Shown in pieces: positions 26,901 to 38,900 of a stretch of DNA of 64,000 nt (positions are counted from its first letter, which is position 1; the number at the start of each line of letters is the position of its first letter). This DNA comes from Trileptium ribeirensis (taxonomy: Eukaryota > Nematoda > Enoplea > Enoplida > Thoracostomopsidae): NCBI GenBank assembly GCA_030248225.1, contig JASANE010001525.1, forward strand, positions 38,910 through 102,909, in the 5' to 3' direction. Made by a program: the position numbers and the translations under genes. The notes beneath the pieces were generated by a model that made no database searches, was not told the DNA's origin, and was given only the letters and a program-made list of their open reading frames with translations.

Positions 26901-29900
26901 ATAACCTCAATGCGCAAACTCTAATGTCACATATGTTAGATTACATCTATTTGTACATATACTTCGACCAGATCAAATTTTCGTCCTCGAGATTTTCGAG
27001 CGCCCCGACACATACTGGTAACCATGTGAGTCGAGCCGAAAGTGGAAAGTTTTGAGCCGAGCCAAGCCGATTTCAAAACCGAGCAGAACTTAAATTCGGC
27101 TCGTTCTCACTTCTAGTGCATCCATAAAGGGCTATAATAGTTTAAATACTAAGTTATGTGCCATATTACCGCTGCAGTTTTGCGTCTTCATGTGATTAGA
27201 TAGATTTTCGCGAATATCTAACAGCGAACAGAAACATCTGATCAAAAACCGAAATTTCTGGTTTCAGGTTGCTGCAATGTGGCGCATTTTTATTTCGTTT
27301 CTGACAAAACAGGTACCTGTTTGTGCAGCTAAACGCATTATTATATTAGTTGCTTTTTAACTACAATAGAGTGCGCTTTAGTAAAGTCTCTTGGGAGAAA
27401 TCAAGGTATTCAGTATTATGCCATCTTTATATATATCCAGGTCTATTTTAGTATATACCGTTGGCCCGGACAAAACGAACATTTCACTGTAATGCAGCTT
27501 TCACGGAAAATGCGTGCAAAAACCGGGCAGTTTTGTCTCTTACGGCCGTACGTAAGAGACAAAAATCTCTTAAGGCTGGCTGTATAATATTTTAGTTTCA
27601 TATAGATAGCTGTAAAGGCACTTTTGTCTCTTATAGTCAATTGCAAGATAGTTTAACCTCTTACAGAAAACTGTAAGATATTTTAGTCTCTTACAGCTGC
27701 CTGTAAGAGATTGCTGTCTTTTAGAGCTGGCCACAAAAGATAAAAGTCTTTAACGACTGGTCATACGAGATTAAAATATCCTGAGGACAGTTATAACAGA
27801 TTTTAGTTTGTAATATATACATTGATTGCTGTTAAAGACAAGAGTTTAAAGCCAACCGTAAGAGACTTCAAAACCTTGCGGATAGCTCTAAGAGACATTT
27901 GTCTCTTACAGCTGGTTATAAGAGACACTAGTTTCTTACAGCTAGCCGAAAGAGACAAAAATCTGTTAAAGCTAAGTGAAGGAGATTTAAGTCTGTTTTA
28001 GCACGCTGTTAAAAATTTGTGTCTTTTTCGGGCATTTCTAAGAGACAAAAGTCTCTTATAGCTAGCTTTAAGATACAGCTTTTTACTATATAGCTTATGG
28101 CCAATCCTTAAAGACTTTTATCTTTTGTTGCAAGCTCTAAAAGACAAAAAACTTTTACAAGCAGCTGTAATAGACTAAAATATCTTACAGTTGTCTGTAA
28201 TAGATTAAAATATCTTGCAATTGACTATAAGAGACAAAAGTGCCTTATAGCTATCTATATGAAAATTAAAATATTATACAGCCAGGTTTCAGGATTTTTG
28301 TCTCTCGATACAAAACTACCCGGTTTTTGCAAGCATTTTGCTGTGAAAGCTGCATAACATCATTTTCACTATAAGCGTTTTCATTGTAAAACCGCACCAC
28401 AGTGTATGTACATTATTTAGGTGTCGATGTTAACTATCCTTGGGTAAATCCAATGCAGCCAAGCATTAAGGATGGCGCAACAGCATTGTTAGAAGCAGTT
28501 TCTTTAAACCATATTGGTGCCGTCAAGGTTGGTGTTTTCATTATTTTACAATTGTTGCTTCGTTATATTAAAATTGATGATATGTATCAAGTTAAATTCG
28601 TTATATAATGAATAATAATTGTTTCGGATCATCGTGATCCATCAATATATGTTCAAATTTAAGAAATTTTATCTATTTTATATGTATATATTGTAAAGGC
28701 ACATCGAACCAGTCCTAGAAGGAAATCAAAAGATTCTTTGGTATGTCTATAGAAAAGTCTAAATACTTGTCGCTAAGTGAAGTTTGATCATAAACATGTG
28801 CCGTGCGCGCCCTATAAAACAAATATGTAACTATTTATGATAGATGCTTGGCTTTTTCATGAAATATCCAACTAGACCAAGCTTGTTACAAACTTGCGTT
28901 ACGTCACATCATTGGCTAATGGCAAGCACGAACGATTATTTATTGATTGTTGATTTAGTACAAACGAATCCAAAGCAGCAACACTACTAGTAAAACTCGA
29001 CTAAAACAAGTCATGGTTCACTTACAAGATGGTTTAATCATTAGTTCCATTGCAGCGATACTTGTTTAACAAAATTATAGCTTTTTGTCAAATTGTACGA
29101 CGCAAATGCATCGCATTTACGCAGTCGTCTACAGCAAATGTGTTTGGGTCGGATCTGATATCGTCTAGTTCCATTAATTTGCAGTGGCTCCTTTCGTGGT
29201 TCTAAATCATGATAAAATGTGCAACATATTTATACATAATGCGAAACGGTGTGTATATATTTTGACACAAGTTTTTATGACCTCAAATATATATACTATA
29301 AGTTATTTCACGAGCATTTATGTATGTTACGTTTAGGCCCTTGTTGAAGCAGGAGCTTCGGTTCATACTCTTGATCGTGATGGTATGAGTCCATTGCATC
29401 GCGCCGCGTACCACGGTCGCCACGTTATTGCACGAATGCTCGTCGATGCAGGTTAGCTTTTAGTGTAATTTGGTTTTAGAGGGCTAAAACATTGAAAATT
29501 CGTACATTTTGGAGAATAACTTATCTAAATAACAAATAACTACGTTTGCCGAGCTGGTCAACAATCATTCATGCATTTCGTATTTACCTTTGTTCAAATT
29601 CACGTTCACTTGTTTCATATATTGCATTATTCCGATAGGTTATAAACGAGCTCATTGCAAAATATCAGAAAACCTCATAAGTTTTACCAATCTTTTTATA
29701 TTCACTATTGCACGCCAGCCAGCACAAAGCAACCGCACTGACAGCTCGAATAGATCAATTATGTACGCCTAGTTAGTGTTGAGCACCCACCGGAAAAGCC
29801 AGTGGTCGGCAGCTCTTTGCCTAGCTTTTCAGCGACCACCTGCTTTCGGTCGTATAGGCTTCGAGAAGTTTCAGCAGGCAGAGCCGGCCGCAAAATTTCG

Positions 29901-32900
29901 CGGCGGCCGGCCGGCCGAAAAATCCAGGCCGACCAGGACAGCACTACTTAAGGCTCATCCTGAGCCTTGGTCTAGGCCTAAGTTTTCAACTCGTGAACCG
30001 ATTAAGCTGATATTACCACCATATGACTCAGGTCGTCAATGTACTTCAAAACAAAGTCTGATTATCATGCTATTATAAGTTTACACTTTTGGAAACAATC
30101 TGTAGAGTATTGATGCAGTGGCGCACATGTTTTAGAAACAGATAAAACGGACTAGATGGTAGGAATGTAATCATGCTTGGGTTATTTGTAAGCATTACAT
30201 ACACATCTATGTACCGTCAACTGTGGAGATAAAGCGGGAAATATGTCGAGATACTCTTTAACGCGACCGCTGGAGTCCAAAATCCACCGCGGCCGCTTGT
30301 GCCATTTTCAAAATTTTCTTCCGTGACCGTCCCAGAGGTTTAACGTTCCACCTAATTTGATGTTAAAATAATGAAAACAACCTGTTGAACACGTAAAATA
30401 ACCCTATAATTCAAACATAGTGAAGTTGAGGAGTAACCACCATGAGGCCTCAGATCCCTTGATGTCCTGGTCTAATCCCACTGAGATTACCAAACTACAC
30501 ACCCCCGACACCACCGCTCACAGAGCTCGCAAGGTGCGCGGACACTTTTAGCGAAACACATGAAAATAGGATAAAAATTTACAAAAATGGGTGTAAAATC
30601 GGCAAAAGTGAAGGACGGCCACAACGCGGGCGAATGTCGCCAACTTTGTTCAGCGCATCCTCAATGGAGAAACTTCCTCATTGAGACGACCTTTCCCACG
30701 CCGATCCCGGCAAATCACTAAAACATCGGAGCATCAGCATGTATCAATAATCATATTGTTCACCCCAACAAGCGAAAATTTCTAATGCCTCGAATACAGC
30801 TAGCTGCTCTAACAACATAATTGAGATGAGTATAAGACCGTCATTGTGAAGTATCATTTTTAGCCTATTGACGAGACAAAAGAATCTCGTATCATTTTGT
30901 TTACACATTTTCGTTGGTGAACACGACTGTTCTGTACAACGGTGAGCATGGGGTTGTACTTATAATATCGCATCAGTTTTTATTCTGCGGTCATAACTTT
31001 TTTGTAATTTGGAAATCATATGTTTAGCGCCTTGTATTATGTATAGAGTGATAATCGTTTAAAGAAATCACCATTTTACTGTCACTAATAAATTGAGCTG
31101 TGTTAAATATAGATATACCGTTTGTAGCCAGTGCTAAAATATCCACGGCCGAATTTTCTGCAAGATAAGTTTTCGAAAGCACGAAAAAGTAATTTTGACC
31201 TTAGGATGCTTGGTCTGTTGGGATAGGCATAAAATCACACTAAGCGCGACCAACTACCGTAGAGACTCCTTGAAAATGGTTAATTCTAATAATATCGTAA
31301 ATTGCCTAAAGCTGTAGTGTCTCGAAAAGACGGGAATTAAAACGTGGAGGAATAAATTTTTATGCCAAAGTCGAGGGAACAAATACTTGATGACATCTAA
31401 AGAATTTGAAATTTTATGCCTGAAAAGATGCTCATTTTCAGCTTGGAAACAATGCATAAAGAAACAAAAGGTTTTATATCCCTATACGAAAACAGCATCT
31501 GAATCGGCACAGGAATGACTGACGTTGAAATGAAAATGAGCAAATTTACACTTTTTATAACGTAAAATTTTGAAAATAGGCTTTTCAGTGAGAATAGGTC
31601 AATTTTTGGACCCAGGAATCTAAGTCTTAAAACCAGCTCAAGTCATGCCAAGACAAAAAATTTCAGCCCTCAGTAATATCAAACTGACCAGCCGTTGCTG
31701 AGTTACCAGTTGGATGGCGTAGGAGGGTAGGAGTAGGTCCTGTGGGGGCTCCGGATGGATTCGCTAGATGGATAAATTTTTGAAACTTTAGGAACTCATA
31801 TTTTTCTCAATTTTGCTAAAATTTCCACTAAGTTTTGCCAATTATTGCGATAAATTTTTCCTAATTTCTCTATTTTTGGCAATTTTACCCTTATGTTTGC
31901 CAAATTTATTTCAATGTTTGTCATATTTCTCCCAACTTTTGACAATTTTTGTTAATTTTCTGCGTGTCTATGGCAAGCTGCCCGAGGAGGTAGATTTGGT
32001 TTGAGGTGTTTAATCCTTTGAAGTTCAGTTCTGCTACACGGTCCCGTCCTGTTCGATCCCTCTCCGTACCGCCGCCTGTGGACATCTATGATCTAAAGTG
32101 CCTATAGCAGCATCTTGGTTTTCAGCGAAATGTCATCAGGAATTCTGATTTTGGTATAATAGTATGCTGCTCCTCTGTTTAAAACCCATGGGTGTATGTA
32201 TACTAAAGGTCCACAGAAACGTTAAATACAAAACCATACTTTTCCCTTTCCAAGCGATCCCTCTAACTGATGCTTACTAGAAGTTTATGTTGGCCTGTGA
32301 ACATTATTTAGCAAGAACACTGGAAATAACCCTCTTTTGTTCTGTAGTTAGGGATTTCTAGCAACAAATTTTGTACCATGTAAATAAAGAAACTCGAATA
32401 ATATTGAAAAACACATCAGCGCTTAATATTAAAGTAGCTATACTTTCGGCTTGTTTAAATAATTTGTGTAGCGATATCCGTGTCACTTCCGTGACACTAG
32501 TTTTATCTGTGTTATTGTTTAATCCATTCAAGTTTAATGCTCAGACTACTATATCAACCAAGTTGATTGAACTTTAAATAAGTGCCTGGCCTCGGAACAC
32601 AGTCCTGTGGCATTTTAGACAATAACGCGTTAAACTGACGTCTGTTATAAACAATAACTACATCGAATATTGAACTTAGCTATTACGAAGCTTTGGACTG
32701 AGTCTTAATGCGGAAAGATCTATGTCGGCTTACCAGAAAATCGAATGCCCAAAAGATAAGAAAAACTTGAAATTTGTTTCCATACATATATATTTCTATG
32801 CAATTTATTTCATAGTGCGAGTTTGTTGATCAGTTTTCGGCAATTTTATCAGAGCAAAACCTACACTTTAACAACGACACAAAGCGTAACATTACGTTAG

Positions 32901-35900
32901 CTCGGACCTAACCGTACCCCGAATTGAAATTATCATACTTGCTCGTACCCCCATAGGTCCGGACCACCCTCTTTCTCCGGTGTGCCCCCGGTACTCCGAG
33001 ACAGGTCACATGACGCCCCCACCCCATCCGCCTGTCACGGAGCCGGATAAAGACAAATATCACCCGTAACGTGACTATCTTCGATATTCGAATTCGCTCT
33101 TTATGACGAGTACTGTTTTTTTCTCGTTAGACATGAGTACTGACCAAGGCAATCTAATCCACGGATAAACGGCACGCGTAGACAGCCAAGGTTTATGTAG
33201 TTGGACGTACTGGAATGAATGACTGTACATGAAGATGTGTCAGGTTCATAGACGAGTTGGTTTGCAAATTAGATGCACGCCATATCCACCTGTTGAGACG
33301 TAGCGTCGTATTAACACGTCTTAATCTGGATGCAATTGGGTTAAAACCAGTGGCACATCAGTCACTTCAGGAGTGTGACGAACGCACCAATGGTTTTAAC
33401 CCGGCAGTGGCGGAGCCCTAAGCATTGGGAAGACAATATTTCGAAGTTGGCTTGTATATATTGAGATGATTTCTTCGTGTTGTTTCGTCATTTAGGATTT
33501 TCTGCGGCTGCGCCTGAAATGCGCGGACAACAACGGCACCAACAGACAGACTTCATTCACGAAGCAAACAAGTCTTCGTGACACCCCCGGATGCGCCGGA
33601 CTCCGAACGCATAGGTCCTTTTCGTGATACGGAAGGCTCCGCGCATTCACCCCATGCCCCTTACCCAGGATCTCCAATCTTTAGTATGTATGACACTTCT
33701 TGTATGACGATAAAATATTACGTGCCGCTAGTCCATACATGGGCGAGGTTCGAAATGCCAGCGAGAATCCTCTCCTCGGAGCTGATCAGAGAGTGGGGGA
33801 CGAGACGTCAGGGTACGAAAAGCTTTCAAAATTGTTGGGACTCAAAATTTTTGCCAATTTTCACACGCTTTTGGCCAATTTCCTCCCGATTTTTGCCGAT
33901 TTTCATTTCCCACAGTTTTGTCAATTTTACTCAATTGTTGCTCATTTTCGTTGATTTTCGTTTATTTTTGTTAAATTTTTTTCCCGCACTGTCGACGTTG
34001 GGTGGCGCGGAGCCTCGGGGATTAGCGATCAGGCTACCTCTCAGAGGGGATCGGCGAGGTTTCGGGAGGGGGGTGGTGGGGTCCAAGTCTCAAGGGTATA
34101 ATCCCGCTCTCCCTTAAAAGCATGTGTGCGCAAATTGTTACCTCATCTATTATCACTCCGGGACTCATCATTCCATCGCGGGAAAATCGTTCCATTTAAT
34201 GGAAGCTATTTGATTAAACAATATACTTGTGTTATTAAGGAGGAGCCCCGGAGATTTAAGGTACGAAACCATTGTGATTTAATGCTTCTCTTTATGACTT
34301 CGATTCCTAAAGGTAGGAAATTTTACCGCAAACAAAGTGTTTTTGCGCATTGAGCAACTGGGAAGTTTTACATGTAAGGTGCGTAGACAGGAGGTCCTAA
34401 ACACCAATCTGTGGTTCTGGGTAGCAGAAACTCTCAAGTTAACGTATGGACACTGACAGTTTAGCTACTACCGAGCTCCTCAAATTACCAGGTTACTCCC
34501 AAACGGTGTGCCTTCCTAAGCCTATATCGCGAACTCGAATTTATTATAACAACTATTTTAATTAGGCTAGAAGAAAGGGTAACAAGTCAAGTCCAGAGCT
34601 GTGTGCATTTACGGTTTAATCCTCTCATGCCCACAAGGTCCAAGGTCCAAATGTACCCAACGCACATTGCGACTCGTTGTGTTTACTGAGTTGTTGGTAC
34701 ATCGTACGTTTGAACGTGCGTTGTTATTCGCTCGCATTGTGAGGTTCCTTAAGGAACCGAGCAACAGCTCTCAGATAGCTCAGTAGTTTACGTATACAAG
34801 TTTCATCCGAACGTTTCGGGTTCGATCCCTGGCGCAGGCTCGAGTTTGTCAAACATTGCACGATACACAAATTAATTCGGGCATGAAAGGGTTAATTAAA
34901 AATTAACCTATCGCATAACTAATCCTCTCATGCCCACAAGGTCCAAATGGACCCAACGCACATTGCGACTCGTTGTGTTTACTGTGTTTTTCGTACATCG
35001 TACGTTTGAACGTGCGTTGTTCTTCGCTCGCATTGTGAGGTTCATTAAGGAACCGAGCAACAGCTCTCAGATAGCCCAGTTCATCCGTACATTTCGGGTT
35101 CGATCCCCGGGTTTAGGCTCGAGTTTGTCAAACATTGCACGCTACACAAATTAATTTGGGCATGAAAGGGTTAATCAGCGCTGTCTAAAAGATGTAGTAG
35201 TCCCTTTAGCTAGCTATTGCCGGAAAACTTCGTGTTTCCTTTAGCGCACGCTGTGGAAATTAGTTCGTGATTCCTTTAATAGTGGGATCATGAGTGGCGT
35301 CATCTAAATAACTAATACTTTGCCTTTATTGGATGCTTTTTGAAATACTGAGGCTGGCATTGGTTAGTGGACGCTGTCAAACGCTTTCACGGTTTCAAGT
35401 TTTTCGGATGAAATGTTAAATAATATTGCTGCAATTTTTCCAACGATCCCTGCAGACCATTTAGTTGCATTGTATTTTCTTTTTCAGCAGCTGATATTCA
35501 TGGAGTCGATCAAGATGGTAATTCGCCGCTTCATATTTGTGTTAAAAACGGATCAGTTCACAACAACTTAAAATGTGTTACAACGCTCATCGATTGCGGT
35601 GCAGATGTAAGCATTTGAAATGTAAAAAACATTCTGGATCACTTGGTAGCGCCTGCAAATCAAATAGATTTGCTCGATAGACAACACAAAATAATTGTAG
35701 CGTGTAGGCTTGAAATTTGTGATTATATATAGACAACAAAATACAATTGCCAGCTTCTATGCAAGATTGGGATCGGACATGAAACTTCTTTAACAGATAG
35801 TCAAATCTCTTAAATAAGCTTGGCTTCTGTATCTACCGCAGCAGCTAAAGTAATTGGAATACAAAATACAATTGCCAGCTTCTATGCAAGATTGGGATCG

Positions 35901-38900
35901 GACATGAAACTTCTTTAACAGATAGTCAAATCTCTTAAATAAGCTTGGCTTCTGTATCTACCGCAGCAGCTAAAGTAATTGGAATACAAAATACAATTGC
36001 CAGCTTCTATGCAAGATTGGGATCGGACATGAAACTTCTTTAACAGATAGTCAAATCTCTTAAATAAGCTTGGCTTCTGTATCTACCGCAGCAGCTAAAG
36101 TAATTGGAATACAAAATACAATTGCCAGCTTCTATGCAAGATTGGGATCGGACATGAAACTTCTTTAACAGATAGTCAAATCTGTTAAATAAGCTTGGCT
36201 TCTGTATCTACCGCAGCAGCTAAAGTAATTGGAATACAGAAAGACTGCTAGAGATGCGTAGTTCTGTCGTACTTTGATACAAAGTGCAACATTTTTGCCC
36301 ATATCTTTATGCAAACTCATGTTACATGCTATTCTTATAATTGTTCAATTTTTGAAAAAAAATGATTAAAGAGGCATCTAGCAACCCAACGAAAGAATCT
36401 TGTTGGAGAATTGAGAATGCTAAAAAAGCATGCGAAGCAATTTGCTACGGTATTACTTTACTGCAAGTGCGCGTTTATTTTGGTATCTATTCATAAAAAG
36501 GTAGCCATGACAAACATGTTTTGCTCTAAAATATGTATTTTTCGAACAAAAGCTTGCGCTGGTCACCATTTTCTTAGGTTTCTGTCGTAAGTATGCTTTG
36601 GTCAACGCCAAAGAGCATATAAACCGATGTTACTACTGGAATTTTTCCCAGAGGAAATTTTTCCTCTCTTGCGGACAAAACGTTACTGGGTGTCGGAATA
36701 ACAACAGTTCAAATATTAGAACTAATTCTGAGTGTCTAAGCAGAAGTAGAAGTTTCTTGACAGGGCAAATTTTTCGAGAAAATAAAAATTTCCTTAATTT
36801 ATTCTGTTTTAAAAGGGAAAAATCTCCTGGAGAAAAATTCTTCTGACACGGTTACTTTCATAATGTTTCGATATCTAAGAAACATATTTTAACATATGTT
36901 CTTTTTTTCTTCTTGTCCAATGTATTAATTTTAGATTAGTAAAGAAAACAATCGCGGTCTCATAACTCTTCACTATGCAGCGTCACGAGCACTTCCTGTA
37001 TTTGCTCATGTTCTTATTGAAATGGGTTCAGATATAGATGCATTCGACAAAGAGTAAGTAATTAAGGTTTGACCAACGTTTTTGGGATAATTATTGACAC
37101 AATCGTGCACGATCCTAAATCGTAGTTTTATTAAGTAAAATAAACCAACTCCAAATGATATTTGCGCCAAGCTTCAACAGGGTTCTACAAAATTGCCTCT
37201 TATAAAATTTGATTATAATTACATACTGCAATAGGCAGCTCTAAGAGAATAAATGTGACGTCTATAGGATTTCGTTACTAGCACTTTCACAATTAGGATT
37301 TAGCTGACTGAATAAACGAAATTTTATGATACTACATTTTTATATTTAATTCTTTGCTGCATGAATTTATCTATATTTCGTGCACGGTTGAAGAAACTTG
37401 CCGCAGCGGCAGATTGAACGTCGATCTGGTCGCGAGCATCGTACGCTAGCTACTAGGCTATCTATGCGCTGCAGTTCAGAAACTTACGACTCGTCGCAAA
37501 GCGAAGCAATAACAACGCAAGTGCAAACGCACGCTGTACGACAAACGCAACAAGTGCATCGCTTTACAACGTACGCTGTATCATATGTGAGGCAACTACG
37601 TGGAAAAGAGTTAATCGAGGGACAGTCTAAATTTAGATTTACCCTACTGCATTAATTTATCCGTATTTCGTGCACTGTTGAAGAAACTTGCCGCAGCAGC
37701 GGGTTGAACCTGGATCGTTTCGTTGCGAGCATGGAATGTTAGCCATCACACAGTCTATCAGGTGTTTCTCGGTTCTTTAAGAAACCTCGGATACGAGCCA
37801 ATAACAACGCATGGGCAAGGGCACACTACACGACGAAGGCAACAAGTGCATCGCTTTACCACGTACGCAGTATCATAATATGTTAGGCACTATGCGGGAA
37901 AGTGTTAACGTTTTGTGAACTATATCGATATCTTTATGGTATTCTCGCTGGGTAACATTTCAAAATTTGCTTTTACATTAAATACTGACACTGTATGGAG
38001 TAATTTATGGTTACATCAAGATAGCCGAACAGTACTGCATAACGGAACTTAGTTTTATGATTCGTTTTGTGCAAAAAATCCATAAATTGCTGCCTGTCAA
38101 TTAACTTAAAGTAGCTGCCGTACCTTAGCTGGTAACTGTAAGATTGTATGATCGATAGCCTATCGATCAGGGCATACGACCATCTACACCACAGCTGCAA
38201 TTACTGGAACTTAAAATATGCGGTGTGGTGCAATCACAGCTTGTGTTTTGACAAACCATGAATATTGTAAAGTTGGCACTGTTTGGAAATATTAGTTTGC
38301 GATGTCACCCCACATTTAGCTGTATTTCAAACCTTATTGGTAAACGAATCCCATGTTTCAAATAACCACAAATGTTATGTTCTGCAAGACTCAATACGTG
38401 GACATCTAATTCAGGGCATCACGCTACGTTCCTGGAGGTCGCTTGTTCAACTCCACGCATTCTTGAAACATGGGCAGTGGTATCGGAGTAAGTGTAAGGA
38501 TACCTTGTTGAACATCTGATTCGAGAGGATTTTCCAATAAAACTACGGGCTCGGCTTTCAAAAAATAATGTCATGCGATAACTTGCTAAATACGTTCAAT
38601 TTCGTGAAACGAATTAGAGCATTGTACTTCGCACGTAAAATAATTGCATTGTGGTTTATACAAAGAACACTTAAATTTATGGGCTTTGCTATTCTCTGCA
38701 AGACAGTCCACATTGATATGCAAAACCTGTAAAATTACATGTTGCTAAAACGAAAATTGCAAAGCAGGTCTAATAATTTCTTTAAAATAAAACATGAATC
38801 TGTTTTTGTAAATCTTTTGACTACTAATTGCCCAGTTTAGGCTTTAATGGTAATGGTAAAAGCATTTAATGCACAAAGCGGTTTCTCAATACACCCACCG

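Larger units (their letters stand above)
20983..28420 (+). other. ASB intron 1 (7.4 kb)
   Basis: Runs from donor gtaagt to acceptor cattatttag. It contains a C-rich run near 22137-22160, an 18-bp palindrome at 22585-22602, a TAA-flanked inverted-repeat element (23253-23761), a purine-rich minisatellite (about 25255-25575), a GGCAAAAATT-type repeat (about 25860-26260) and the 1.04-kb palindrome-array element (27364-28404). Several overlapping short open frames at 24549-24964 are not supported as exons. The rest is AT-rich with nothing recognised. Confidence 0.85.
29452..35487 (+). other. ASB intron 3 (6.0 kb)
   Basis: Holds a GC-rich island at about 29765-29995 with repeated CCGG/GGCC motifs, three GGCAAAAATT-type repeat copies (about 30430-30720, 31690-32080, 33580-34115), a 12-bp-stem hairpin at 33338-33402 and two adjacent complete family A tRNA-like elements (34616-35174). 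The longest single open frame of the window (33578-34117) is a translation of one repeat copy, not a gene. Confidence 0.8.

Noticed and set aside
33578..34117. 179-codon open frame, the longest in the window
   Set aside because: It is a translation of the GGCAAAAATT-type repeat and its GC-rich flanks; no domain, and it lies inside intron 3.
34760..34835. Intact tRNA gene
   Set aside because: A- and B-boxes are good, but acceptor and anticodon stems do not pair; it is part of the family A element.
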